Shown piece after piece: positions 17,472 to 28,002 of a stretch of DNA of 64,000 bases. Position 1 is the first letter of the stretch. Every line of letters begins with the position of its first letter. Below the pieces are notes generated by a model, which worked only from the letters and a program-made list of their open reading frames with translations, ran no database searches and was not told the origin of the DNA. The stretch comes from an uncultured Pelagibacteraceae bacterium (GTDB taxonomy: Bacteria; Pseudomonadota; Alphaproteobacteria; Pelagibacterales; Pelagibacteraceae): positions 37,436 to 101,435 of the forward strand of contig CACFOC010000002.1 of assembly GCA_902567945.1 (NCBI GenBank), written 5' to 3'. A program made the translations under genes and the position numbers.

Positions 17472-18278
17472 ATGAATTATTTAAATGTACCAAAAAAAAG
17501 TTTAGGACAAAATTTTTTAATAGATAAAAATATCATAAACAAAATTATCAAACTCGTTAACATAGATAAAAATAATACAATTTTAGAAATAGGAGCTGGT
17601 AATGGAAATTTAACGAGCAAAATTATTAATACAAATGTAAAAAAAATAATTGCTGTCGAAAAAGATAGAAAATTATCAAGCTTTCTGAAAAACCGTTTTA
17701 AAGACACAAAAAATTTAGAGATAATAAATGATGACATCTTTAATTTAATTCAAGTTGAAAATTTCGGGAGAAATATTATTGTATTTGGTAATCTTCCATA
17801 TAATGTTTCTACACAAATATTAGCTTCATTTATAACAATTAATAAATGGCCACCCTGGTATACAAATTTAATTTTTATGTTTCAAAAAGAAGTGGCTGAT
17901 AGAATTCTTGCTAAACCGGGTACTAAAAACTTTGGTAGACTGTCAGTGCTTGCTAATTGGAGATTAGAAGTAAAAAAATGTTTTGATGTCTCAAAAAATT
18001 GTTTTTTTCCCAAACCAAAAGTAATTTCTACTGTTTTATCTTTTAAACCAAAAAATAAAGATAAATTTAATATAAAAAATCCAAAAAATATTGAAAATGT
18101 CACAAGAGTGCTTTTTTCTTCAAGAAGAAAAATGATCAATAAAAATTTTTTAAAATTATTTAGTGGGAACAAGTCTATAGCAAAAAATTTAAACCTAGAT
18201 TTAACTCTGAGGCCTGAAAAATTGAGTTATGAAATGTTTTATAGGATAACTAAAGAATATGAGCGATTACTGCATTAA
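17472..18278 (+). CDS. rsmA: 16S rRNA dimethyladenosine transferase
   Basis: KSLGQNFLID..., ILEIGAGNGNLT, NLPYNVST, FMFQKEVADRI. Confidence 0.95.
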   Translation: MNYLNVPKKSLGQNFLIDKNIINKIIKLVNIDKNNTILEIGAGNGNLTSKIINTNVKKIIAVEKDRKLSSFLKNRFKDTKNLEIINDDIFNLIQVENFGRNIIVFGNLPYNVSTQILASFITINKWPPWYTNLIFMFQKEVADRILAKPGTKNFGRLSVLANWRLEVKKCFDVSKNCFFPKPKVISTVLSFKPKNKDKFNIKNPKNIENVTRVLFSSRRKMINKNFLKLFSGNKSIAKNLNLDLTLRPEKLSYEMFYRITKEYERLLH

Positions 18279-18899
18279 TTTGTCAATTCTACTTTTTATT
18301 TCCTTCATATCTTGAATTTCTTTTTTTCCTTTTTTCTCAGATATTATAATATTTAATATTTTGTTATAACATTCTTCTAAATCATCATTGACCACTACAT
18401 AATTATATTCATTCCAATGTGATAATTCTTGAGTAAATTTATTCATTCTTTCTATAATCATTTTTTCTTGACCTTCGTGTCTTGTAAGTAATCTTTCTTT
18501 TAATACCTTTTTATTAGGTGGTAGTATAAAAAAAGTTACAAGTTTTAAATCTTTTATTTTTTTTAATTGCTGTGTACCTTGCCAATCTATATCAAATAAT
18601 ACATCTTTTCCCTGTGACAACAAATCAATGACAGGTTGTTTAAGAGTTCCATAATAATTATTAAATATTTTTGCATATTCAAAAAAATTCTTGGATTTTA
18701 TTAGTAAATTAAATTTAGATTCATCTACAAAATGATAATCTTTTCCATCTATTTCATTTGGTCTTGATTTTCTTGTGGTGTGAGACACCGAAATAACAAA
18801 ATTTTTATTATTTGCGCTAAGCTTTTTAGTTAAAGTAGTTTTTCCTACACCTGATGGTGAAGATAGAATAAACATCATGCCGTTTTCTTTCAAAGACAT
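18267..18899 (-). CDS. gmk: guanylate kinase
   Basis: FILSSPSGVGKTTL, SHTTRKSRPNEIDGKDYHFV, YGTLKQPV. Confidence 0.95.
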   Translation of the reverse strand: MSLKENGMMFILSSPSGVGKTTLTKKLSANNKNFVISVSHTTRKSRPNEIDGKDYHFVDESKFNLLIKSKNFFEYAKIFNNYYGTLKQPVIDLLSQGKDVLFDIDWQGTQQLKKIKDLKLVTFFILPPNKKVLKERLLTRHEGQEKMIIERMNKFTQELSHWNEYNYVVVNDDLEECYNKILNIIISEKKGKKEIQDMKEIKSRIDKLMQ

Positions 18900-18942
18900 A
18901 CAAAATTGAAGTGAATGACATTTGTTAGAACGTCAATTTTTT

Positions 18943-19182
18943 TTAGGCTGATTTTCCTTCAATAAATTTTATTGCATCTCCAACAGTAAGTATTTTTTCA
19001 GCTTCGCTGTCGGAAATCTCAGATCCAAATTCTTCTTCGAAAGCCATTACCAGCTCGACTGTATCTAAACTATCAGCGCCTAAATCATCAATAAAATTTG
19101 CTTCTTCTGTTACTTTTGATTCGTCGACTCCAAGGTGGTCTGCCACCATTTTTTTCACTTTACTTGAAACTTCTTTTGTCAT
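18943..19182 (-). CDS. acpP: acyl carrier protein
   Basis: [20 protein letters not shown] phosphopantetheine site. Confidence 0.97.
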   Translation of the reverse strand: MTKEVSSKVKKMVADHLGVDESKVTEEANFIDDLGADSLDTVELVMAFEEEFGSEISDSEAEKILTVGDAIKFIEGKSA

Positions 19183-19236
19183 TTGTAATTCCTTAATTAG
19201 ATTTATTTTTCTTTAATAAATTATTAATTATCTTTG

Positions 19237-19971
19237 TCAAGACATATACATACCGCCATTAACATGCATTGTTTCGCCAGTTATATACGATGCTTGGTCT
19301 GAAGAAAGAAAGGCTACACAATTTGACACGTCCTCCCCTGTTCCAAGTTTTCCCATGGGAATTCTGGAAGTTAGATATAATTTAACTTTTTCAGCAATAT
19401 TCATAGTCATGTCAGAAATTATAAATCCTGGCGATACGCAATTAATTGTAATATTTTTTTTAGCATATTCAATCGCAAGACTTTTGGACATTCCTATGAT
19501 TCCAGATTTAGAAGCTGAATAATTTGATTGGCCTAAATTACCTGTGTGTCCAACAACTGACGTAATATTTACAATTCTTCCAAATTTTGTTTTTAGCATT
19601 TTTTTAATAGAATGTTTTGATAATAAAAAAGTAGAAGTTAAATTAATATCTATAACTTTTTTCCATTCTTCATCCTTCATTCTTAAAGAGAGATTGTCCT
19701 TATTCACGCCAGCATTATTTATTAATATATCTAATCCACCTAATTCTAAAGAAACATTATCTATAAATTCCTCAATTCTTGAGTGGTCAGATATATCGAA
19801 TTTTTTAACCTTTATGCTTGGAAATTGTTTTTTGATTGAATCTAGCTTTTCAGTATTGGTTCCTGATCCCAGAACTTCCCCACCTAATGAAACAAATTTT
19901 TTAACTAATTCTTTTCCTATGCCTCCACTTGCTCCTGTAATTAAAATTTTTTTATTTTTAAAACTAATCAT
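19237..19971 (-). CDS. fabG: 3-oxoacyl-[acyl-carrier-protein] reductase
   Basis: ITGASGGIGKELV, LINNAGVNKDNL, YSASKSGIIGMSKSLA; between acpP and fabD. Confidence 0.93.
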   Translation of the reverse strand: MISFKNKKILITGASGGIGKELVKKFVSLGGEVLGSGTNTEKLDSIKKQFPSIKVKKFDISDHSRIEEFIDNVSLELGGLDILINNAGVNKDNLSLRMKDEEWKKVIDINLTSTFLLSKHSIKKMLKTKFGRIVNITSVVGHTGNLGQSNYSASKSGIIGMSKSLAIEYAKKNITINCVSPGFIISDMTMNIAEKVKLYLTSRIPMGKLGTGEDVSNCVAFLSSDQASYITGETMHVNGGMYMS

Positions 19972-20890
19972 TTATATTTTTTATATCATCAATTGAGTTA
20001 ACATTTAACATTTTAACATTTTTATCTATTTTTTTTACTAAACCAGATAGTACTTTACCAGGTCCAATTTCTAAAAATTTAGAAACACCCTTTTCTATCA
20101 TAAAATTTACGCTTTCTCTCCATCTAACTCTTGAGGTTATTTGATCAATTAATAGTGGCTTAATTCTGTTCTGTTCATTTTCTTCTTTTGCAGTAACATT
20201 ACTAATAATACTGGGATTAGGTTTAGAAAAGTCAGTATTTTCAATTTTATTTTTCATATTTTCTGCAGCTTTAATCATTAATGAACAATGAAATGGAGCA
20301 CTTACTGGCAAAAGTATACACTTTTTATTTTTTTTCTTTAAAATATCGCGAAACACTTCTATTGATTTTTTTTTTCCACTTACAACTACTTGACCATTAC
20401 TATTGTCATTAGCAATTTCGCAAGCTTCTTCCTTCGACGAAGTATTAATTTCTTTTTCAATTTCATTTATTGTCATTCCAATTATAGCCATCATGGCTCC
20501 TTGGTCCGCTGGTACAGCACTTTGCATTGCTTTTCCTCTTTCGTGTAATAAATAAACTGCCCTGTCTATTTTCAATGATCCTGCGCAAACTAAAGCTGTA
20601 TACTCACCTAATGAATGACCAGCAAAAAACTTGGATTGATTTAGATTTAAGCCATATTGTTCATTCAAAACATTAAATATTGAAACACCTACGGTCAAGA
20701 TTGCAGGCTGCGTATTTTCGGTTAATTTTAATTTTTCCTCAGGTCCATTTAATATTATATCAGACAAAGAAAAACCTAAAGTTTCGTCAACTTCTTTAAA
20801 AATTTTTTTTACAGAATCAAATTTACTATAAAAATCCGAGCACATTCCTACGCGTTGAGAACCTTGTCCTGGAAATAATACAGCCAACAT
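19964..20890 (-). CDS. fabD: malonyl-CoA:ACP transacylase
   Basis: MLAVLFPGQGSQRVGM, FFAGHSLGEYTALV; listed ORF extends to 20992 but MLAVLFPGQGSQ is the natural start. Confidence 0.93.
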   Translation of the reverse strand: MLAVLFPGQGSQRVGMCSDFYSKFDSVKKIFKEVDETLGFSLSDIILNGPEEKLKLTENTQPAILTVGVSIFNVLNEQYGLNLNQSKFFAGHSLGEYTALVCAGSLKIDRAVYLLHERGKAMQSAVPADQGAMMAIIGMTINEIEKEINTSSKEEACEIANDNSNGQVVVSGKKKSIEVFRDILKKKNKKCILLPVSAPFHCSLMIKAAENMKNKIENTDFSKPNPSIISNVTAKEENEQNRIKPLLIDQITSRVRWRESVNFMIEKGVSKFLEIGPGKVLSGLVKKIDKNVKMLNVNSIDDIKNIND

Positions 20891-20960
20891 AAGATAATAA
20901 ATTATAATATAATTGAATTTTAACTGTTGTATATTGAAAATATTAATAGTATAAAACCAC

Positions 20961-21005
20961 GACCTCTGCCAATAAAAAGGCGGATTATTCAAAATTGTTT
21001 TGAAT
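20961..21005 (+). promoter_or_regulatory. two-hairpin leader upstream of rpsF
   Basis: CTGCC-aataaaaa-GGCGG (20966-20983) followed by a perfect ATTCAAAA-TTG-TTTTGAAT (20987-21005), just before rpsF. Confidence 0.4.
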
Positions 21006-21024
21006 TAACCAAGGAAAAACGTAA

Positions 21025-21372
21025 ATGAATTGTTACGAACACACATTGATATTGAGACAAGATTTAGCAGAATCTCAAAATAAAAAATTAATAAGTAAAT
21101 ACGAAGATATTATTAAAAATAATTCAGGTAAAATCATTAAAATAGAAGAATGGGGTTTTTTGAACCTAGCACGCCCAATTAAAAACAATAAAAAAGGTTT
21201 TTATTTACATATAAAATTTGAAGGCATTGGGAAAACCATTGAAGAACTGGAAAGAGCAGAAAATATTGATGACAAATTAATTAGGTATTTAACTATTAAA
21301 GTTGACAAACATGACACAGAAACAAATTATTTTGCAAAAAAAGAAGTACAAATAAATGAAAAGAAGAAATAA
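21025..21372 (+). CDS. rpsF: 30S ribosomal protein S6
   Basis: [11 protein letters not shown]..., [17 protein letters not shown]; followed by rpsR/rplI. Confidence 0.95.
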   Translation: MNCYEHTLILRQDLAESQNKKLISKYEDIIKNNSGKIIKIEEWGFLNLARPIKNNKKGFYLHIKFEGIGKTIEELERAENIDDKLIRYLTIKVDKHDTETNYFAKKEVQINEKKK

Positions 21373-21637
21373 GAGCAAAGGTAAAGGTGGTGACAGAAGA
21401 ACAAGTTCGCACTCAAAATTAAGTCTATTCCAAAAACCTGGAATAAAATTTTTCAGACCTTGTCCTCTTTCGAGCAAAGGTGCTCCGATTATTGATTACA
21501 AAAATATTAAAGTTTTGAAAAAATATATTTCAGAAAGTGGAAGAATTTTACCATCAAGAATAACTTCTGTGTCACAAAAAAAACAGAAAGAACTGGCTAG
21601 AGCGGTAAAAAGAGCAAGACTTTTATCACTAATTTAA
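21356..21637 (+). CDS. rpsR: 30S ribosomal protein S18
   Basis: [48 protein letters not shown]. Confidence 0.95.
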   Translation: MKRRNKSKGKGGDRRTSSHSKLSLFQKPGIKFFRPCPLSSKGAPIIDYKNIKVLKKYISESGRILPSRITSVSQKKQKELARAVKRARLLSLI

Positions 21638-21646
21638 AATAAAAAA

Positions 21647-22105
21647 ATGGAAGTAGTATTATTAGAAAATATTAAAAATTTAGGTCAAATAGGCGACATA
21701 GTTCGTGTAAAAAGAGGACATGGTAGAAATTTCCTAATAAAATACGGCAAAGCTTTAAAAGCTTCCAAAGAAAACATTGATTTTGTAAACAAAAAAAAAG
21801 ATGAACTTAATGTTAAAAATTTGGAATTAAAAAAAGATGCAAAAAAAATAAATGATATTATTAATGGTAAAAGTTATAAATTCTCTAAAAGAGCAAAAGA
21901 AAATCTAGAACTATATGGGTCTATTAAACCGCTAGAAATATCGAAACGTATCGAAGAAGAAGATAAAGTAAATATCAAAGCATCACAAATTGATTTTGTT
22001 AGTGAAATTAAGAAAATTGGTACCTTTAAAGCTAAAATAAATTTGCACGCTGAAGTTCAAGCCTTAATTCATATTGAGGTTGTAAAAGAAGAAGAAAAGT
22101 CATAA
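21647..22105 (+). CDS. rplI: 50S ribosomal protein L9
   Basis: MEVVLLENIKNLGQIGDIVRVKRGHGRNFLIKYGKAL. Confidence 0.96.
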   Translation: MEVVLLENIKNLGQIGDIVRVKRGHGRNFLIKYGKALKASKENIDFVNKKKDELNVKNLELKKDAKKINDIINGKSYKFSKRAKENLELYGSIKPLEISKRIEEEDKVNIKASQIDFVSEIKKIGTFKAKINLHAEVQALIHIEVVKEEEKS

Positions 22106-22200
22106 AATTTTAGCTTGATTTTTCCACAGAATTTTTATTTCGTGTATAACTTTCAGGTTTTTTTTATCCTTTATTTAGTATTAAATATCCAGCAAATAAA

Positions 22201-23628
22201 ATGACTTCACAGCCTTTTAAAATTGTAAATAACTCACCAAAACAATTACCTTGTAACATAGAAGCAGAACAGGCGGTCATAGGCTCAATATTAGTTTCTA
22301 ATGAAATATACGATGAGGTAAATGTAATAATTGATTCTGAAAAATTTTTTGATCCAATACATAAAAAAATTTATGAAATAATTCAAAAACTAATAAATAA
22401 GGGCCTTTTAGCAAATCCAATTACTCTTAAAAATTATTTTGAAAATAATGAAGGCTTAAAAGAATTGGGTGGTCAAGAATATTTAATAAAAATAACAAAA
22501 TTCTCTACTTCTGCAAAACAAGCAATAGATTATTCAAATATCATACATGAGATGCATTTGAGAAGAGAGCTAATTAAAATTTCAGAAAATGTATTAAATG
22601 AATCTTCAACTAATGAAATGACTATATCTGGAGAAGAAATTATTCAAAATACTGAAAAGTTCTTATTTGATCTAGCTGAGAGAGGTCATTTTAGTCAATC
22701 CATAATGAAATTTGATAATGCTTTAAAACTAACAATCGATATGGCAAGAAGTGCCTATCAAAATGAAGAAGGAATAGTTGGTGTTCCTACAGGATTAACA
22801 GATCTTGATTCAAGATTAGGAGGTATGCACAAACAAGATTTAGTTATCATAGCTGGAAGGCCTTCAATGGGTAAAACTGCACTTGCAACCAATATTGCCT
22901 TTCATGCAGCAAAAAATATCGAAAAAAAAGGGAATAAATCAACCGTAGCTTTTTTTTCTCTAGAAATGTCATCTGAACAACTTTCCACAAGAATTTTATC
23001 TGAACAATCAAGAATAAAATCTAATGACATTAGAAGAGGAAAAGTATCAGAAAAAGAATTTGAAAAATTTATTGAAACTTCAAAAAATATCGTTGATCTA
23101 CCTTTATATATTGATGAAACTCCTGCAATTACAATTTCAGCATTGAGCAATAGAGCTAGAAGGATTAAAAGACTTTTTGGTCTTGAACTTGTAATTGTTG
23201 ATTATATTCAATTAATGAGGTCTGCTGGAAAAAAAGAGTATAATAGAGTTCAAGAAATTTCTGAAATAACACAAGGATTAAAAGCGCTAGCAAAAGAACT
23301 TGATGTTCCTGTTCTGGCATTGTCTCAGCTCTCTCGGGCGGTTGAACAAAGAGATGATAAAAAACCGCAATTAGCAGATTTACGTGAGTCTGGATCCATT
23401 GAACAAGATGCCGATGTGGTAATGTTTGTTTTTAGAGAAGCTTATTATCAAGAAAGAAAAGAGCCCAATTTAGGGTCCATAGAGCATGCAGAGTGGCAGC
23501 AAAAGATGAATGAAATATCAAATCTAGCAGAAATTATGATCAGCAAACAAAGGCATGGACCAACCGGAAATGTTAAAGTTGAATTTGAAGCGATGTACAC
23601 TAAATTCAAAGATATAGAAAACAATTAA
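22201..23628 (+). CDS. dnaB: replicative DNA helicase
   Basis: NIEAEQAVIGSIL, IIAGRPSMGKTALATNIA, QLSRAVEQRDDKKPQLADLRESGSIEQDADVVMF. Confidence 0.97.
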   Translation: MTSQPFKIVNNSPKQLPCNIEAEQAVIGSILVSNEIYDEVNVIIDSEKFFDPIHKKIYEIIQKLINKGLLANPITLKNYFENNEGLKELGGQEYLIKITKFSTSAKQAIDYSNIIHEMHLRRELIKISENVLNESSTNEMTISGEEIIQNTEKFLFDLAERGHFSQSIMKFDNALKLTIDMARSAYQNEEGIVGVPTGLTDLDSRLGGMHKQDLVIIAGRPSMGKTALATNIAFHAAKNIEKKGNKSTVAFFSLEMSSEQLSTRILSEQSRIKSNDIRRGKVSEKEFEKFIETSKNIVDLPLYIDETPAITISALSNRARRIKRLFGLELVIVDYIQLMRSAGKKEYNRVQEISEITQGLKALAKELDVPVLALSQLSRAVEQRDDKKPQLADLRESGSIEQDADVVMFVFREAYYQERKEPNLGSIEHAEWQQKMNEISNLAEIMISKQRHGPTGNVKVEFEAMYTKFKDIENN

Positions 23629-23641
23629 CTTTAACATTTCA

Positions 23642-26095
23642 ATGTTTGAAAGAATCTATAAAAATTCAATAATTGAAAAACCTAAACTCACTCTATTATT
23701 TCTCATATTTTTGTTATTAGGTTTTAGCTATTTCGCAAAAAACTTTCAGTTAGATGCTTCTTCTGATACTTTACTTCTGGAAAACGATCCAGATCTAAAA
23801 TATTTAAGAGAAGTAAACAGTAAATTTGGTTCTAAAGATTTCTTAGTTTTAACTTATACCCCTAATGATGATCTAATAAATCCTAACTCTATTACAAATC
23901 TTACAAATCTAAAAAATGATTTGAATAATTTGCATTGGGTGAACAACGTAATAACTATTTTAGACGTTCCGTTGTTAAAAAATAACGATGATCCTTTGTC
24001 AGAAAGAATTAAAAACTTTAAAACTTTATCGAGTAAAAATGTAAATATAAAAAGAGGTTTTAATGAAATTATTAATAGTCCAATTTATAAAGAGTTTGTT
24101 ATTAGTAATGATGGAAAAACTAGTGGTATATTAGTTTATATCAAGGTTGATGATAAAATTGTTGAACTTATTAAAACTAAAAATAAGTATTTAGATAAAA
24201 TTGACAAAAATAATTTAAATTCTTTAGAAAAAAAGGAATATAAAAAATTTTTAAAAAAATATGATAGTTATAGAAAATTATATAATCAAAAAAATCATCA
24301 AAATATAAACGAAATTAGAGCTATAATAAAAAAACATAACAATCATGCAAAAATTCATTTAGGCGGAATCCCAATGATTGCAGATGATATGATGACTTAT
24401 GTAAAAAATGACATAATAGTTTTTGGTGCTGGAGTATTTGTTTTTATAGTTTGTACACTTTGGTTTGTTTTTAGAAGTTTTTTGTGGGTATTAATTCCTC
24501 TTTTAAGTTGTTTTTTTTCAGTTTCTATCATGGTAGGCCTACTTGGATTATTAGGTTGGAAGGTAACGGTGATATCTTCAAATTTCATAGCACTGATGTT
24601 AATACTTACAATGGCAATGAATATTCATATGAGTGTTCGTTATTTACAATTTAAAAAAGAAAATCCAACAGTCACTAACAATGAAGCGACACTTTGGACA
24701 TCAAAAAAAATGTTTTGGCCAATATTATATACAGTACTTACTACAATTTGTGCTTTTTTATCTCTTATCTTTAGTGGTATTAAACCAATAATAGATTTTG
24801 GTTGGATGATGACCTTGGGGTTGCTAGTTTCTTTAACTATTACTTTTACTTTATTACCAGCAATTTTAAATGTTTTGATTAAAGAAAATAAAAATTTTAA
24901 CGATCAAAAAAAATCAAAAATTACTTCTTTCTTAAGCTCAGTAGCTAAAAAAAATACTAAAACAATTTTTTTATCATCTTTACTTATAGTTCTTATAAGT
25001 ATTTTCGGAATTACAAGACTTGAAGTTGAAAACAGTTTTATTAATTATTTTGATAAAAAAACTGAAATTTATAAAGGAATGAAATTAATAGATGAAAAAC
25101 TCGGAGGGACAACTCCTCTTGATGTAATATTAAAATTTCCAGATAAACCAGAAGAAGAAAAAACAGATGATGATTTTGATAGTTGGGATGATGAAGATCA
25201 AGATGATTCAAAATATTGGTTTACTAGAAATAAAATAGAAAGAATTACTAAAGTTCATGAGTATTTAGATAGTTTAGATGCTGTTGGTAAAGTAATTTCT
25301 TTTGCATCAATGGTTCAAGTAGCAGAAGATTTAAATGACGGTAAAGAGCTACAAGGATTAGAAATGGGTGTTTTATATACTAAAATACCAGATACAATTA
25401 AAAAAGAAATAATTGACCCATATATATCTATAAAAAATAACGAGGCAAGAATAAGTTTGAGAATTCTGGATTCTAAAAAAAATCTAAGAAGAAATGAACT
25501 TATTAAAAAAATTAATAATGATTTAGAGAATAAAATAGGTTTAAAATCTACAGATTTTAAGTTAGCAGGTGTTCTTATTTTATTTAATAATCTTTTACAA
25601 AGCCTATTTAAATCACAAATATTAACTTTGGGAGTTGTTATGGTGGGCATAACTTTAATGTTTCTAATTCTTTTTAGAAATATAACTTTATCTTTAATAG
25701 GAGTAGTTCCAAATTTTATGGCTGCTTTTCTAATTCTCGGAATCATAGGTTTATTAAAAATACCTTTGGATATGATGACAATCACTATAGCTGCCATAAC
25801 CATTGGTATAGCCGTTGATAACAGCATCCATTACATATACAGATTTAAAGAAGAATTTAAAAAAACCAAAAATTATAATAATACTTTAGACACGTGTCAC
25901 AACACCGTAGGTATTGCTATTTTAAATACCTCAATAACAATAGTCTTTGGTTTCTCAATTTTGGTGTTGTCTAATTTTATACCTACAATCTATTTTGGTG
26001 TATTCACTGGCTTAGCAATGTTATTAGCTATGATTTCTGTTCTAACTCTATTGCCAAAACTAATTTTGGTAGTAAAACCATTTGGTAATGAATAG
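23642..26095 (+). CDS. RND/MMPL-superfamily exporter
   Basis: Two repeated multi-TM blocks flanking periplasmic domains; TIGIAVDNSIHYIYRFKEE typical of this superfamily. Confidence 0.85.
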   Translation: MFERIYKNSIIEKPKLTLLFLIFLLLGFSYFAKNFQLDASSDTLLLENDPDLKYLREVNSKFGSKDFLVLTYTPNDDLINPNSITNLTNLKNDLNNLHWVNNVITILDVPLLKNNDDPLSERIKNFKTLSSKNVNIKRGFNEIINSPIYKEFVISNDGKTSGILVYIKVDDKIVELIKTKNKYLDKIDKNNLNSLEKKEYKKFLKKYDSYRKLYNQKNHQNINEIRAIIKKHNNHAKIHLGGIPMIADDMMTYVKNDIIVFGAGVFVFIVCTLWFVFRSFLWVLIPLLSCFFSVSIMVGLLGLLGWKVTVISSNFIALMLILTMAMNIHMSVRYLQFKKENPTVTNNEATLWTSKKMFWPILYTVLTTICAFLSLIFSGIKPIIDFGWMMTLGLLVSLTITFTLLPAILNVLIKENKNFNDQKKSKITSFLSSVAKKNTKTIFLSSLLIVLISIFGITRLEVENSFINYFDKKTEIYKGMKLIDEKLGGTTPLDVILKFPDKPEEEKTDDDFDSWDDEDQDDSKYWFTRNKIERITKVHEYLDSLDAVGKVISFASMVQVAEDLNDGKELQGLEMGVLYTKIPDTIKKEIIDPYISIKNNEARISLRILDSKKNLRRNELIKKINNDLENKIGLKSTDFKLAGVLILFNNLLQSLFKSQILTLGVVMVGITLMFLILFRNITLSLIGVVPNFMAAFLILGIIGLLKIPLDMMTITIAAITIGIAVDNSIHYIYRFKEEFKKTKNYNNTLDTCHNTVGIAILNTSITIVFGFSILVLSNFIPTIYFGVFTGLAMLLAMISVLTLLPKLILVVKPFGNE

Positions 26096-26636
26096 TTTAG
26101 TTGAATTCATACAAAATAGTATTTCAGCCTTTGATCTCATAGTTTTATTAATTACTTGTTATTCTATGGCACAATGCGCAGCTAAAGGATTTATGAGAAG
26201 CCTTTTGTCATTTTCTAAGTGGCTTCTTGCTTTAATAATAACAATAATCTTAGTTCCAAAATTAAATCCATGGGTAGAAAATTTAGTAGAATCAAAGTTT
26301 ATCGCTGATATAGGTTTGGGAATTTTTATATATATAATTTCACTTTTTGTAATAATTAATATAGGAAAAGCTTTAAACAAAGCTATTACTTTAACTGGGC
26401 TTGGAAGTGTTGATAAAACTTTTGGTTTATTTTTTGGTGTTTTTAAAGGATATATAATTTGCGTATGTTTTTTTTCATTATTAAATTGGTTTTATCCACA
26501 TCAAAAATGGCCGATCGAAACTGAAGACACTTATTCTTTCCAAATAATATATAAAGGAAGTGAATTTCTGATTGAAGAATTTCCAAAAAGTAAAGACTAT
26601 TACGACGAGACAGAAGATAAAATTGAAAAAATTTGA
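26082..26636 (+). CDS. CvpA family protein
   Basis: Four TM helices with a CvpA-like pattern (AAKGFMRSLLSFSKWLLALIITI...). Confidence 0.8.
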   Translation: MVMNSLVEFIQNSISAFDLIVLLITCYSMAQCAAKGFMRSLLSFSKWLLALIITIILVPKLNPWVENLVESKFIADIGLGIFIYIISLFVIINIGKALNKAITLTGLGSVDKTFGLFFGVFKGYIICVCFFSLLNWFYPHQKWPIETEDTYSFQIIYKGSEFLIEEFPKSKDYYDETEDKIEKI

Positions 26637-26661
26637 TATCAACTAAGATTTAAATTTTAAT

Positions 26662-28002
26662 TTAATTAAAGCCAAAAATTCTAGATTTTGCTGTCAAAAT
26701 ATATAATGAACCATTACTAATGATTGGAGAAGACGTTAATGAATCTCCAATTTTTGTGAAATATTCAGCTTTGCCAGAAGTTGCGGAAGATACAATTAAA
26801 AAACCATTTAATGTAGTTGCGTAAATTTTTTCAGATCCTAAAATAAAACCTGTTATAATTGTTTTTTGTTTTCTTTTTTTTAATATTTTCAAAATATTTG
26901 TTGACCAAATTATTTTTCCAGTATTCTTATCAAGATTAACAAAAAAACCATCCTCTGAAATTAAAAATATATGCTTTCCGTCAATTATTGGAGTGTTTAT
27001 TGAATTTATATAATTACTCCAATTAAGATAACCGGTGTTTAAGTTAAAAGAAAAAACAGCATCGGTAGTTGAAAAAATTATATCGTTATCCCCTATTACA
27101 ATGTCCGATGATTTAAAAAAATCAGAAGAAAAACTTGATGCGCCAGCAACATTTATAGACCAATATAATTGTCCGTTAACTGAATTAATTTTTAATAAAT
27201 CTCCTGACGACCCTAACATAATTATATTTCCAGATTTTGAAATAGACAGAGATAAATGATTTTGTGCTTTTATAAATGAATTTATGGATCTAATATCCCA
27301 AAGTATTGTTCCACTATTTATATCTAAACAAATAAGTCTATTATCTTGATTGATTATAAAAATTTTATCATCAAAAATTTTTAATTTAGATTTTAGTGGA
27401 ATGGTATGATTTTTAACCCAATTAAGATTTCCATTATTAACATCGATAGAATAAATAAAACCTATATTATCAGCTATATAAATTTTATCTTTATAAACTG
27501 AAAATGTTAAATTTTTATATATTTTTTTATATATTTTTTTGTATATATTTATTTTCCAGTTTATTTTTCCTTTTTGAGTAACACTAAAAATTGATCCTGT
27601 ATCATCAGAAAAAATAACGTTATCTTTAAATATTAGCGGCGATGATTTAATTGCTGAAATATCAAACTTATTTTTTCCTACCTTTTTTTTAAGGAAGTTA
27701 TTTTCGATGCCCGGTAAATAAATATTTCCTAAATTATTTTGCAAATTTAATCCAGGCATGATCCAAAAATCATTTTTTCTAGAGTTATTTAATTTTATAA
27801 TTCCATTTGATGGGATTTCTTTTAGATTAGATTTTTTTGAAGAATAAACCTGTATTATGTTACCTTTGCTTTGTTGTATTTCTAATTCAGCAATTCTTTT
27901 TATTTCATCAATTCCATCCCATATACCTGATTTATTATCGAACGAACAATTAGAAAGAAATAATAATAAAAAAGGATATATGAATTTTGTATATTTATTC
28001 AT
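26662..28002 (-). CDS. bamB: BamB-like outer membrane assembly lipoprotein (PQQ-type beta-propeller)
   Basis: Lipobox LFLSNC; repeated GxLxW/NxGxxxW propeller motifs. Confidence 0.82.
   Translation of the reverse strand: MNKYTKFIYPFLLLFLSNCSFDNKSGIWDGIDEIKRIAELEIQQSKGNIIQVYSSKKSNLKEIPSNGIIKLNNSRKNDFWIMPGLNLQNNLGNIYLPGIENNFLKKKVGKNKFDISAIKSSPLIFKDNVIFSDDTGSIFSVTQKGKINWKINIYKKIYKKIYKNLTFSVYKDKIYIADNIGFIYSIDVNNGNLNWVKNHTIPLKSKLKIFDDKIFIINQDNRLICLDINSGTILWDIRSINSFIKAQNHLSLSISKSGNIIMLGSSGDLLKINSVNGQLYWSINVAGASSFSSDFFKSSDIVIGDNDIIFSTTDAVFSFNLNTGYLNWSNYINSINTPIIDGKHIFLISEDGFFVNLDKNTGKIIWSTNILKILKKRKQKTIITGFILGSEKIYATTLNGFLIVSSATSGKAEYFTKIGDSLTSSPIISNGSLYILTAKSRIFGFN

Noticed and set aside
19544-19996. 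150-aa plus-strand ORF inside fabG
   Set aside because: Antisense to fabG; no domain signal.
25315-25827. 170-aa antisense ORF inside the RND exporter gene
   Set aside because: Fully opposite a well-supported coding gene; composition is as expected for a shadow frame, with no recognisable domain.
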